Origin: Psoroptes ovis
Lineage: Eukaryota > Arthropoda > Arachnida > Sarcoptiformes > Psoroptidae
DNA: 64,000 nt
Assembly (NCBI GenBank): GCA_002943765.1
Contig: PQWQ01000043.1
Span: forward strand, 1-64,000
Direction of reading: 5' to 3'
Made by a program: the position numbers and the translations under genes. Below the pieces are notes generated by a model. It was not told the origin of the DNA. It worked only from the letters and a program-made list of their open reading frames with translations, and did no database searches. Positions 1 through 10,570 of the stretch are shown here, one piece after another (positions within the stretch are counted from its first letter, which is position 1; every line of letters begins with the position of its first letter).

Positions 1-2039
1 TCGAAAAAATCTAAGGCTATCCATCGTCAAAATTTTTCAATTTTCGAAAAAATCTAAGACTATATACGTGGAAATTTTTGAAAAAATCGAAAAAATCTAA
101 GGCTATCCATCGTCGAAAAAATCTAAGGCCATCGTCAAAATTTTTAAAAATCGAAAAAATCTAAGGCTATCCATCGTCAAAATTTTTGAAAAAATCGAAA
201 AAATCTAAGGCTATCCATCGTCAAAATTTTTCAAAAAATCGAAAAAATCTAAGACTATCCATCGAAAAATCTAAGGCTATCCATCGCCAAAATTTTTGAA
301 AAAATCGAAAAAATCTAAGACTATCCATCGTCAAAATTTTTGAAAATTATGAAAAAATCTAAGGCTATCCATCGTCAAAATTTTGAAAAAATCGAAAAAA
401 TCTAAGGCTATCCATCGTCAAAATTTTTCAATTTTTCGAAAAAATCTAAGGCTATGCATCGTCAAAATTTTTCAAAAAATCGAAAAAATCTAAGGCTATC
501 CATCGTCAAAATTTTTGAAAAAATCGAAAAAATCTAAGGCTATCCATCGCCAAAATTTTTGAAAAAATCGAAAAAATCTAAGGCTATCCATCGTCAAAAT
601 TTTCGAAAATTATGAAAAAATCTAAGGCTATCCATCGTCAAAATTTTTGAAAAAATCGAAAAAATCTAAGGCTATCCATCGTCAAAATTTTTCAAAAAAT
701 CGAAAAAATCTAAGGCTATCCATCGTCAAAATTTTTCAAAAAATCGAAAAAATCTAAGGCTATCCATCGCCAAAATTTTTGAAAAAATCGAAAAAATCTA
801 AGGCTATCCATCGTCAAAATTTTTCAAAAAATCGAAAAAATCTAAGGCTATCCATCGTCAAAATTTTTCAAAAAATCGAAAAAATCTAAGGCTATCCATC
901 GTCAAAATTTTCGAAAATTATGAAAAAATCTAAGGCTATCCATCGTCAAAATTTTTCAATTTTTCGAAAAAATCTAAGGCTATCCATCGTCAAAATTTTC
1001 GAAAATTTCGAAAAAATCTAAGGCTATAATACGTGGAAATTTTCGAAAATTTCGAAAAAATCTAAGGCTATCCATCGTCAAAATTTTTCAAAAAATCGAA
1101 AAAATCTAAGGCTATCCATCGTCAAAATTTTTGAAAAAATCGAAAAAATCTAAGGCTATCCATCGCCAAAATTTTTGAAAAAATCGAAAAAATCTAAGGC
1201 TATCCATCGTCAAAATTTTCGAAAATTATGAAAAAATCTAAGGCTATCCATCGTCAAAATTTTTCAATTTTTCGAAAAAATCTAAGACTATAGTACGTGG
1301 AAATTTTTGAAAAAATCGAAAAAATCTAAGGCTATCCATCGTCAAAATTTTTCAAAAAATCGAAAAAATCTAAGGCTATCCATCGTCAAAATTTTTCAAA
1401 AAATCGAAAAAATCTAAGGCTATCCATCGCCAAAATTTTTGAAAAAATCGAAAAAATCTAAGGCTATCCATCGTCAAAATTTTTCAATTTTTCGAAAAAA
1501 TCTAAGACTATCCATCGTCAAAATTTTTGAAAATTATGAAAAAATCTAAGGCTATCCATCGTCAAAATTTTTGAAAAAATCGAAAAAATCTAAGGCTATC
1601 CATCGTCAAAATTTTTGAAAAAATCGAAAAAATCTAAGGCTATCCATCGTCAAAATTTTCGAAAATTTCGAAAAAATCTAAGGCTATAATACGTGGAAAT
1701 TTTCGAAAATTTCGAAAAAATCTAAGGCTATAATACGTGGAAATTTTCGAAAATTTCGAAAAAATCTAAGGCTATCCATCGTCAAAATTTTTGAAAAAAT
1801 CGAAAAAATCTAAGACTATCCATCGTCAAAATTTTCGAAAATTTCGAAAAAATCTAAGGCTATAATACGTGGAAATTTTCGAAAATTTCGAAAAAATCTA
1901 AGGCTATCCATCGTCAAAATTTTCGAAAATTTCGAAAAAATCTAAGGCTATCCATCGTCAAAATTTTCGAAAATTTCGAAAAAATCTAAGGCTATCCATC
2001 GTCAAAATTTTTGAAAATTTCGAAAAAATCTAAGACTAT
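1..2039. repeat. Satellite array, about 48 monomers of 43-44 bp
   Basis: A head-to-tail tandem array fills the left edge and continues beyond it. Every monomer contains an AATCTAAGGCTAT core (or AAGACTAT). The segment after the core comes in two main forms: CCATCGTCAAAATTTTT and AATACGTGGAAATTTTCG. The linker varies as TTGAAAAAA, TTCAAAAAA, TTCAATTTT, CGAAAATTATG or CGAAAATTTCG. I counted about 48 cores in 2.04 kb. The CGTGG form clusters mainly near 1020-1070 and 1680-1870, so the variants look locally amplified. The array ends abruptly near 2039 at unique AT-rich DNA. No open frame of interest is seen. It could be centromeric, subtelomeric or simply a local expansion; the window cannot tell. 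Confidence 0.97.
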
Positions 2040-2267
2040 TATTTATGGATAATTTATTATCATTGAATAATTTGGTTACATTCAAAATTTATCAATTTTA
2101 TTCTCTCCAAGATGTTTATTCTTTTTCGTTTAAAGATTTAATTATCAATCAATATTAATAATTTCAAACAATTTTCGTTTTATTTTCCAATAATTTTTCA
2201 TTTCAAGATCACTGATAATCAATCTATCAATGAGATCCACTTGTAAACTGGTTTTTTAAGCTTTCAG

Positions 2268-2371
2268 ATTCCGATTTCGACCTTGGTCAATGTTCTCCAC
2301 ACCAACACGACTCGATAAACCATGGGCCACCACCATCATTATGTACTTATCAAGAACGATCAAATGGCTGA
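2268..2371 (+). CDS. Possible terminal exon of an unidentified gene (partial)
   Basis: After the pyrimidine-containing acceptor CTTTCAG at 2261-2267 there is a 104-base stretch much richer in G and C than its surroundings. Read in phase 1 it gives a 33-residue open segment beginning SDFDLGQCSPHQHDSINHG, followed by three prolines and a short tail ending ERSNG and a TGA at 2369-2371. Composition and acceptor suggest the last exon of a plus-strand gene whose other exons lie left of the window, beyond the satellite. I recognise no family. A second frame is also open here, so the phase is not certain. It could equally be non-coding flank of the serpin. Confidence 0.3.
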
Positions 2372-2649
2372 TGTTTGATTCATTATTATTATTAATTGTA
2401 TAATTCATGTTTTGCCACTTTTTTTTTTCTTCAAATAATATTCAGGTTTTCGCCCCAAAACTGGTCATTGATATTCCTGGCTACTTTGTTCTTGTTCTTT
2501 GTTTCTTTTCATTTGAATGAATAAATATCAATGAATTTTTTTTTCGTAGCCAGACTTACTTTTGTTTAGAAAATTCATTAAATTCGATTCCAGACTGTTT
2601 CGATTTTGATTTCTGAAAATTTCAAATTAAACAATTGAATAGAAAAAAA
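2372..2649. other. 5' flank of the serpin gene
   Basis: AT-rich DNA with T runs lies upstream of the serpin start. The bases just before the ATG (AGAAAAAAAATG) are A-rich, which suits initiation. No clear TATA box or other named element is visible. Confidence 0.4.
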
Positions 2650-3912
2650 ATGTTTAAATTAATTTTTGTGTCGCTTATTTCAACGATATTGTTCCAATCA
2701 ATATCATTTACGTATTCATTACCGGAACCGATTGTACCTAAAGAATTTGTATTGGCCAGTAATACGTTTGGTATTAATCTTTTCCATCGTAAATCGCTGG
2801 AAAATGAACAACAACAAAAACAACGAGAAAACATATTCCTATCACCATTTAGTGTATCGATAATAATGGCAATGTTACAACAAGGATCGAATGGTGAAAC
2901 ATTTGATCAAATAAATTATGTAAGCAATTTTAAAATGGCTAATGTTGATAACAAAGAACGATTGGCACAACAATCATTGAAATTGATTGAACAATTATCA
3001 CAATTAGATAGTAATGGGTTGAATAAATTATCATTGAAAATGGCCAATGCATTGATGATTAATAAAAATTATCGTATACGTGAAAATTTCAATGAAACAA
3101 TGTTTCGCTATTTTGACAGTGAATTATTGGAAGCTGATTTCATAAGGGAAAGTGAACTAGTAATGGCAACAATTAATCATTGGTGTTCGGCACGTACCAA
3201 TGGTATGATTGAAAATTTCCTCCGTCAACCACCATCACAAACAACACAAATGGCTTTGATAAATGCCATTTATTTCAAAGGAAATTGGCGTAATCGTTTT
3301 CAAGTGAATCAAACAATGCCTGGCACATTTTATGGTCTTAACAATGAAACTTATGATGATGTATTGTTCATGAAACGACAGGGACGTGTTTCACAAACAT
3401 ACTTGACTGAATTAGAGTCTCATCTTGTTGAATTTCCATATGAAGGTGAAGATGTCAGTATGTTTGCCATATTGCCGAAACAATCATCATCGAAAAATTT
3501 AATGTACATACGTAAAGCATTGAATCCATGGTATATTGAATCGATTATAAGCCGACTAAGTGAAGAGGATAATGATGCAACAGTCGTGTTTCCAAAATTA
3601 CGTATTATGGGCAAATATGATCTGAAAGAAACATTGAAAGATATGGGTTTGGTCAATATATTTGAATTTGGTCGTGCTGATCTTTCGGGAATTACTGAAG
3701 ATTTACCGATTGCTGTCGATGATGTACGACATCAAGCATTGATCGATATCAATGAAGATGGTACCGAAGCGGCTGCATCTACATATATTGGTTTCGTTAA
3801 AATGTCATTACAACCATCATCTATTTATAAATTTGATCATCCATTCATTTTATTTATACGACACAATTTATCTGGACAATTATTATTTTTAGGCGAAATA
3901 CATAAACCATAA
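2650..3912 (+). CDS. Secreted serpin, probably inhibitory
   Basis: This single-exon gene encodes about 420 residues, the usual serpin length. I take the ATG at 2650; the open frame reaches back to 2635 but only through a TTG. Residues 1-23 (MFKLIFVSLISTILFQ...) look like a signal peptide. Family landmarks are visible: the FLSPFSVSIIMAMLQQGSNG segment of helix B, LINAIYFKGNWRNRF, and the C-terminal HPFILFIRH and LFLGEIHKP strands. The reactive-loop hinge reads EDGTEAAAST with small residues at P12-P9, the pattern of inhibitory serpins. Counting from the hinge places P1-P1' at Met385-Ser386, as in alpha-1-antitrypsin, which would suit an elastase- or chymotrypsin-like target. The segment after P1' is two residues longer than in antitrypsin, so P1 could shift. 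The physiological target is unknown. Confidence 0.93.
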   Translation: MFKLIFVSLISTILFQSISFTYSLPEPIVPKEFVLASNTFGINLFHRKSLENEQQQKQRENIFLSPFSVSIIMAMLQQGSNGETFDQINYVSNFKMANVDNKERLAQQSLKLIEQLSQLDSNGLNKLSLKMANALMINKNYRIRENFNETMFRYFDSELLEADFIRESELVMATINHWCSARTNGMIENFLRQPPSQTTQMALINAIYFKGNWRNRFQVNQTMPGTFYGLNNETYDDVLFMKRQGRVSQTYLTELESHLVEFPYEGEDVSMFAILPKQSSSKNLMYIRKALNPWYIESIISRLSEEDNDATVVFPKLRIMGKYDLKETLKDMGLVNIFEFGRADLSGITEDLPIAVDDVRHQALIDINEDGTEAAASTYIGFVKMSLQPSSIYKFDHPFILFIRHNLSGQLLFLGEIHKP

Positions 3913-4393
3913 TTCACAATAACTAATAATAATAATAATCTCTTTTCAAAAAATATACAACACTGCTGACATTCAATTCAAACAAAAAAAAGACAAATCA
4001 AAATATGACAAAATTAATCAAAAATCAAGGCTAAATTTGGGGCATCAAAGGGTTCTATTAGATCAATAATCAAGGTTTATTTTTGCATTTTATTTCTCTC
4101 AATTTGTATAGAATAATCAATGATTAAAAATTGATAATTTTTCAATAAAAATAATTTTTTTTCGATTTTTAAAATCAAACATGAATTGGCATTAATTAAT
4201 AAGTCGAAATTGATCGAAAAATTCGATCAATTCATTGATCATATCGATATGAATTGATCGGTATTTGTACTTGGCAAATCTATTGTTGATTTTGTCTTTC
4301 AGTGTTAATGTCATTCAGTTTTATTCATGATTAAAACAAGCGAAATCGGTATCGATTGATATTTTTGTTATCCGAGAAAATAGACTTTGAAAA
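3913..4393. other. Serpin 3' UTR and HVCN1 5' flank
   Basis: The stretch is AT-rich. A poly(A) signal AATAAA lies at 4144-4149, 232 bases after the serpin stop and just before a T run, and probably ends that transcript. The remaining 240 bases must contain the HVCN1 promoter and leader; no clear motif stands out. Confidence 0.5.
4144..4149 (+). terminator. Poly(A) signal of the serpin gene
   Basis: The hexamer AATAAA is followed closely by a T-rich tract. It is the best-placed signal after the serpin stop. Confidence 0.5.
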
Positions 4394-5764
4394 ATGACCG
4401 TACATTCGGTAAGATTCGATAAAGAAACATCGAAAGAAAACGATGGTCAACGTAATGCATCATTTGGCCGACTAAATCAACGCAGAATACGTCGTGCACC
4501 ATATCAATCGATACCGAATTTAAATCGTTATGGTTCACGGGCAACCAGTATGTATCGATTGAATCATTTGAATCCGGCACAGAAAAAAGCGATCGGTAAA
4601 AGTTATGCACAATTGGTTCATAAAAAACATGAAAAAGATCAGCAAAAATTGTTGAAAAAACATAAAGACGCGGTACCTATTGATATGGAAAAAGGTGTCG
4701 ATAGTGGTGGCGGACCTGAACCACCGAAACGTGGTCTATACACTAATAAACACATTGCAAGTGCCCATCGTTTATTGTCGGACATACCGGATGATGAACC
4801 TAGTTTCAAGACAAAATTAAGCACCGTGATGAATACTTATAATTTTCAAATATTGATGGTTGTATTGATCATATTGGATTGTGTTATGGTTTTAGGCGAG
4901 ATGATCATTGAGCTTAGATTATTTCAAAATGAAGATTGTCCCCATGGACATCATACAGATAATTCTACGACAACACACGCTAAACATGAAACCATCTTGT
5001 CTTCAACAATTAGTCCAATATCGATAAGTGAAGCAAGCATTGTAGTTGAACATGAAGAATCTCGCATAAATCATGCTTATCAACAACATCTTTCCGATTG
5101 TGAACATTATGCACATCTTCTACATAATGTTGAACACGTATTTCATTTGACATCGATATTCATATTGTTTCTATTCAATGTTGAATTAGCTGTACGTCTT
5201 TACACCGAAAGTTATAAATATTTTTTACATTTAGAAATTGCATTAGATGCATTGATTGTTATGGTATCTTTCGGTTTGGATATTGTATTTTTAGATCATA
5301 AAATGAAAAAATATCTTTACCTATTAATTATTCTACGTGTATGGCGTGTATTACGTGTGGTACATGCAATTATTACGGCAATACGTGCACCACATGAAAG
5401 ACAAATTGAAAAACTGAAGAAAAAGAAAAAAATGTTGCAAAGAGACCTGGCTAAAGCTTATTTCTATTCGAACATGTTGGAAGAAGAAATCCGTCATTTA
5501 CGTGATTATATTGATAGTTTTGAAATTATTGAAGAATTTGCGGACGATGATGATCAAGATTTTATTCGTCGTAGCCAAAGTGGTGTGATACCGGTTTATC
5601 AACGAACAGTACAATCGGAACAAGGAATAACGTACCGGAGTGAATTTGATAAATCGAGTCATGTTAATACTGTTAATACTGACAAAGAACAAGATGATGA
5701 TGATGACGACCACGACGACGATGATGATAATGACCAGGTTGACACCGAGAAAAAACATCATTGA
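4394..5764 (+). CDS. HVCN1: Voltage-gated proton channel Hv1
   Basis: A single exon encodes 456 residues with the four-helix voltage sensor of Hv1, which conducts protons outward across membranes. S1 carries Asp162 in LIILDCVMVLGE, equivalent to the selectivity Asp112 of human Hv1, and Glu169. S2 carries His251 (human His140), Glu264 and Arg268. S3 carries Asp285 and Asp296. S4 is LRVWRVLRVVH with Arg315, Arg318 and Arg321, the three gating arginines. A Lys/Arg-rich coiled coil follows (about residues 335-380), which in the family makes dimers. Odd points: human Asn214 corresponds to His324; the S1-S2 loop is about 75 residues, far longer than the vertebrate loop, and rich in His, Ser and Thr; and the C-terminus is a run of Asp. 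The long basic N-terminal region (about 140 residues) is cytosolic. Residue equivalences are from remembered alignment. Confidence 0.94.
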   Translation: MTVHSVRFDKETSKENDGQRNASFGRLNQRRIRRAPYQSIPNLNRYGSRATSMYRLNHLNPAQKKAIGKSYAQLVHKKHEKDQQKLLKKHKDAVPIDMEKGVDSGGGPEPPKRGLYTNKHIASAHRLLSDIPDDEPSFKTKLSTVMNTYNFQILMVVLIILDCVMVLGEMIIELRLFQNEDCPHGHHTDNSTTTHAKHETILSSTISPISISEASIVVEHEESRINHAYQQHLSDCEHYAHLLHNVEHVFHLTSIFILFLFNVELAVRLYTESYKYFLHLEIALDALIVMVSFGLDIVFLDHKMKKYLYLLIILRVWRVLRVVHAIITAIRAPHERQIEKLKKKKKMLQRDLAKAYFYSNMLEEEIRHLRDYIDSFEIIEEFADDDDQDFIRRSQSGVIPVYQRTVQSEQGITYRSEFDKSSHVNTVNTDKEQDDDDDDHDDDDDNDQVDTEKKHH

Positions 5765-6176
5765 TTTCAATTGAATATTCTATAGAATTTAAGAAAACAC
5801 GAGAATTTACCAATCTACATTTGAAATATTGAAAACATTTAATATTAGATTAAATTTTAAAAAAAAATTTTAAATAATTGAAATAATTGAGATAATTGAA
5901 ATAATCGAAAATAATTTATCACAATAATAAACAATAAATAAAATTTGCAAACTAAAGTTCATTACACAGTTCATGTCTTTGAATTTTCAACCAAATTTCT
6001 TTGCTGCTTTTGTTTTCGATGTCTATAATTGGAAGGGGTAAGAAAATGAATTGAACGATTAGTAATTATTTAAAAATGAAATTATAATCAATTCAATTCA
6101 ATTTTTTTTCTTCACATATTTCCAATAATTTTTATTGTTGTTCAATATGATTGTTCAGAAATAATATTGTATTGTT
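5765..6176. other. HVCN1 3' UTR and convergent J-protein 3' UTR
   Basis: AT-rich DNA separates the HVCN1 stop from the stop of the minus-strand J-domain gene. AATAAA hexamers occur at 5926-5931 and 5933-5938 for HVCN1. The two genes converge here and their 3' UTRs must be short. Confidence 0.5.
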
Positions 6177-7487
6177 TCATTTTTCATATAATTCACGAAT
6201 TACATGATCAACCCTTTGATTTTTACGGCTAAAACTTTCTTTCCAAAGAATATATAATCTGATCTGTATTAGAAACGAAATATCAAAAATTATGAATTAA
6301 AACTAATCTTAATAATTTTGAATTTAGTAATTTTAAACTAAGATGCTAAATGATTTTAAGTGATGATGATGCTAAATGTTTTTCCTTTCATTTGATTCTT
6401 TCTGAACAAATCAATTGTAAATAATCTTATTGGAAAATATGGGGAAAAATTAAATTGAATTGGATTGATTAAATAATTAATTCAAGAAAATAATAATTCA
6501 TACTCATTATAAAGCACTGTAATTCTATCATATCGTTTTTGTGTATTGATTTGATGAATTTCAGAATTTAATAAAATTCTTATACACTAAGATTTACGAA
6601 AATAGACAAAAATAATAAGAATTAATGATCAAATAAAAGAAAAAACATAAAACATTTACATCACTTTACTTAAGTTTTTTTTCGAAAATAATTGCCTGTC
6701 ATAAATCAATCAAGAAATAAAAGGACAACAATAAGACACTAACCTGTAGTATTATTGTAATGACCAAGGTCAACAACATGAACACAGTAAATTTTGTACC
6801 AAATAATTCACCTTTTATGTCTGCGAATCCTTCTTGTTGTTGTCTTTGTTGGTGACGCATGAATTCACGTCTCATATTTTGATAATAATTATGTGTATAA
6901 TAATTATCAAATGGATTATGATTATACGGTGGTGGTTGATGATGATAATAATAGTTATGATTATTATTAAAATTATTTGATCTTGTTTTCATGAATGGAT
7001 TCATACCAGGGTTAAACCGAATTGATAAATCATATTGATTACGTTTGTCCGTTTTAGATAAACAATCATAAGCTTCGTTAATTTTTTGAAAATGTGCAGT
7101 ATCTTCGATTTGTTTTTGTTCATTGTCATGATTATTATTTTTTAATTTATCTGGATGAAATTTTTTACATAGCATTATATATGCATTTCTAATCTCTTCT
7201 TGTGAACAATCAGGTTTCACTTGAAGTATATCATAATAATTTTCATGTTTTTTTCTTATATTACATTCTAATATTGTTGTCATATGAAACAAACGTATCA
7301 TATTATTCATATTATGACCATTTCTATTCAAATGACCATATATATTTGAAATATTATGCTTATCATTATTGTAGCATGAATAATTACAAATAATTATGCT
7401 TGATGATTGTAATTTTTTTGTCAAATTTAAAATTTTCAATGAAATTTTGCAAAAATTTTTGTCGTTTCTAATCAAATGCAATGGCAT
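6177..7487 (-). CDS. J-domain (DnaJ/Hsp40) membrane protein, DNAJC4-like
   Basis: The proposed CDS joins 7487-6744 to 6263-6177 across a 480-base intron (CAG|GTTAGT ... AATACAG), giving about 276 residues. The J domain spans about residues 83-155 (NYYDILQVKPDCSQEEIRNA) with His-Pro-Asp at 111-113, the motif that triggers Hsp70 ATPase. A linker rich in Asn, His and Tyr follows, then a membrane helix at about 234-247 (FTVFMLLTLVITII). The N-terminus is basic and could be a mitochondrial presequence. If the intron is retained the protein ends instead with 14 hydrophobic residues at 6699. The spliced exon gives a basic tail (IRLYILWKESFSRKNQ...) after the helix, which fits a single-pass J protein of the DNAJC4 type. 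DNAJC4 identity is an inference from layout; the J domain is certain. Confidence 0.85.
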
Positions 7488-8188
7488 TTTTTATAATAGA
7501 ATTTTTCTTTAGCTTTATTCATTGAAATACCTAAAATAATTAATTTTTAATTAATAAAAAAAAGAAATTCATTATCATTTGAAGATAAATGGCAAAACAA
7601 TTGACTTACATTTTTTATTTTGAATTTTTAATTTTGATTAAAAACTTTAAATTTAAAAAGACTTAACATTGAAAATTGGAAAACGTAAACAAAAACAAAA
7701 AATTCGATACCATCGATGAATCGATAGTTTTGAATTTTTTTCTTTTTGAAAAATTCAAATTTTTGAAAATTTTGAAAAATTTAAAAATTAATTCATCTCT
7801 TCAAATTTTCACAATTTTGAATAGCAATGATGTCCTTGATTGATTACTTTTTGATTAAAATTTCAGAAAAAAAACTTTTGAAATTAATTTAAATAAATTA
7901 AACACATTCAGAGGCACTCATGTACGGCTCATTTCGGCATTTTGATTTTTAAAAATAACGGAAAACGACGACAATCATCATCAATGTTGAAAAAACGTGA
8001 TCATTGATTGAACCAATGTTTCACAAAATTAATTCAACAGCAGATAAACAACGAATTGATGCCCGAAAGGAGTAATAAATTGACAAATTAATCAAATTCA
8101 AAAAAAAAAAAAAAAAAAAAGAAAAAACAAATTTTTCAAATGTAAAATTCAATTTTCATTTGTGTTTTACAATTGATAAAATTGATAT
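7488..8188. other. 5' flank of the J-domain gene
   Basis: Nothing coding is supported. A poly(A) run lies at 8100-8120, and ATCGATGAATCGAT near 7714 is palindromic. A short 19-codon open frame at 8016-8075 is too small to call. Confidence 0.4.
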
Positions 8189-8270
8189 TAGGCTGTCCGA
8201 AAAGTTCTAGCCGATTTTCATGCAGCAACTCAATTCGATTAAGCGTAATGAACTTTTCGGACAGCCTTAA
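8189..8270. mobile_element. MITE family 1, type A, forward
   Basis: Perfect 17-base terminal inverted repeats (GGCTGTCCGAAAAGTTC and its complement) flank the core CCGATTTTCATG..ATTAAGCG. The element sits in a TA-rich target (ATAT/TA). The ends and TA target resemble mariner elements; it has no coding capacity. Confidence 0.9.
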
Positions 8271-8927
8271 TATCAAATTTTATTGCTTCTGGCCAAATTA
8301 TTTTTTGTGTTTGAAAATGAATATGATTTGATTCAAAAGGATTATTTTCTTTGAAAGTCTTTTTTGGAAATTTGGGCAATTTTAGCCTCAATTTTGAGAT
8401 TTAAAAATTGAAATGAATTGATTTAAAAATAAAACCTTAAGAAAACAATAGAAATTATCGAAGGTAAATTTTTGAAATTTAAAATTTTCAGAAATTTTTT
8501 GAAGCAACAAGTGTGTGATATTTTTATTATTTTGAATTTCAATCATTGATTTAATGATTATTAATAATAATAATATTATTATTATTTGTTCATTAATAAT
8601 GATCAAAACTTGTCTATTATTATGATATTGAATCAATATTTTTTTGAATAGACATATAATATTCATATATTTTTTTGATTGAAATTTTTAATTTGATTTA
8701 TTCAAATATAAATATAGAAACATTTGAAAAATCAAAGAAACAAATGTTTTATTGTTATTTAAATTTGAAAATATTCAAATCAAAACAATCGATATTATTA
8801 TTTTCAAAAAATCATTTCATTCAATGGGTCATGTTCAATTTTAATTATGATTATTATTATTCAAAAATAATTTCGCTCGAGGAATTTCGGCAAATTAAAA
8901 TTCGCTATTTGAATTTCACATTTATTT

Positions 8928-9009
8928 AGGTTGTCCGTAAAGTTTTCTGCCGGTTATATCGTAAAAAATCATTGTGAAAAAATTGACCAAAACTTTTCGG
9001 ACAATCTAA
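8928..9009. mobile_element. MITE family 1, type B, reverse
   Basis: The ends are TTAGGTTGTCCGTAAAGTTTT and AAAACTTTTCGGACAATCTAA. The core carries GGTTATATCGTA, the hallmark of type B, in reverse orientation. Confidence 0.85.
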
Positions 9010-9150
9010 TATTTATGTTTTTGAAAGTGTGATTTCTTTGAATTCATTCTTTAAACATTTATGCATTCATTCATTCATTGATGTATTCATTCATTTATTC
9101 ATTCAATAAATAAATGAATAAATAAGCAATCATACGGAAGATAGAGTGAA

Positions 9151-9174
9151 TGGTGGTGGTGGTGGTGGTGGTGG
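9151..9174. repeat. (TGG)8 microsatellite
   Basis: Eight uninterrupted TGG units. There is no open gene around it. Confidence 0.95.
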
Positions 9175-9757
9175 AAATAGAAGAAAGTTGATTACAATTT
9201 CTCCATTCATTTCGTATGGTTCATATTTGATTGTAATTTCATAGAGTTTTAAGCAAAAGAAAAATTCAAATTGTTAAGGTATTTCAGAGTTGAAGGAACA
9301 ACAACAAGACAGACAAGACAATCATTCGAAATTCAAATTGGGTCAATTTTTGTTTCTTTTGTTTGTTTGGTTATTTATTTGTATTCGTTGTATTTATATT
9401 TATCATTGGTTTGTGTCCACGCATTTTCGAACGAAATGGAAGAAATTGAAGGTAAATAAGGATTTAAAAACCCAAAAGGAATTCAAATCATCGAAGAAAT
9501 AGATGGATGGATGGATGAATGGTGGACCAATGGTAATCGGTGTATGAGTTTAAGCGTACCACCTGGTCAACAACCAATCAGCAGCATTTAAGCAATAATA
9601 ACAGAGGAAATCGCTTTCGGAAAAACTGTTTACTTTCAATTTCATTATTTCATTATTTTGTAAATTTATAATTTCAACCAAAATTATCCCGTTTGTTTAT
9701 TTCGTTTGAAAAAATTGAACGAAAACATTCAGTAGTAAAAATTGAACCTTTAATATA

Positions 9758-9840
9758 TTAGAGGTCGCACGAAAAGTTCATTCGGTTTAATCGGATAGAG
9801 TTGCTGGTGAAAATCGGCCAAAACTTTTCGGACATCCTAA
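9758..9840. mobile_element. MITE family 1, type A, reverse, diverged
   Basis: The right end (AAAACTTTTCGGACATCCTAA) is good. The left end has decayed to GAGGTCGCACGAAAAGTTC. The core TTTAATCGGATAGAGTTGC..GAAAATCGGCC is type A read backwards. Confidence 0.82.
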
Positions 9841-10219
9841 TAGCAAAAGCAACAATCAACAGCAGCAGCAGCATTAAACAAGTTACAAATCATGGCAAAT
9901 CATTGTAAATCATTGTAAATCAACGAAATAATTGTCCATAAATTTTGGCCGAAAATTTTGGCCAATTTTACACGAAATAATTGCAATTTCAATGGAAAAT
10001 ATGATGATGGAAATCATCGGCAGAAATTTCCAAATACAAAATCATTGGAAATAGTAAATTATCCCGTTTGGAAAATGTATTGGAAAATATCGACGAAACA
10101 AGCAAATAACAAGTGAACATATCGACGAAGCACAAATATTTGACGGATAATTTGACAATAATTGCATCGATCGATCGATTGTTTATTTGTTTATTTCATT
10201 CATTTCAAATATTTTTATA

Positions 10220-10320
10220 TTTGAAACATATTAGGTTGTCCAATAAGTTCTTGCAGTTTTTTGAATAGAAAAAAAATTTAAAAAACGGCAAGAACTTATT
10301 GGACAACCCAATATGTTTCA
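10220..10320. mobile_element. MITE family 1, variant core, in an extended hairpin
   Basis: The element proper is 10231-10312, with near-perfect arms of about 22 bases (TTAGGTTGTCCAATAAGTTC and complement) around an A-rich core unlike types A or B. The palindrome continues outside it: TTTGAAACATA on the left pairs with TATGTTTCAAA on the right. Confidence 0.85.
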
Positions 10321-10487
10321 AAATGTTTAATTTCATCGAAATTATGATTACATGTGTTCATATTTCTCAATGTATGCAAAAAAAAAAAACATTGTAAACA
10401 ATTGGCGAGACAAAACGAAACAAAATGTGAATGAAATGATGATTGTAGAAACAATTGGAAAAAATTCAAGTAAAAAATAATGAATTA

Positions 10488-10570
10488 TTAAGTTGTCCGA
10501 AAAGTTCGGGCTGATTTTCATCAAGCAACTCTATTCGATTAAGCCTGGATGAACTTTTCGGACAACCTAA
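10488..10570. mobile_element. MITE family 1, type A, forward
   Basis: Arms are AAGTTGTCCGAAAAGTTC and GAACTTTTCGGACAACCTAA. The core is a canonical GATTTTCATCAAGCAACTC..GATTAAGC. Confidence 0.88.

Noticed and set aside
1..2039. CRISPR-like array
   Set aside because: The units are contiguous with no unique spacers, and the neighbours are animal genes. It is a satellite.
8016..8075. 19-codon frame MFHKINSTADKQRIDARKE
   Set aside because: Too short and without splice context.
9271..9502. Two overlapping open frames of 62 and 70 codons with a hydrophobic stretch
   Set aside because: T-rich DNA gives hydrophobic residues in several frames. Neither has an ATG in the first codon or a partner exon.
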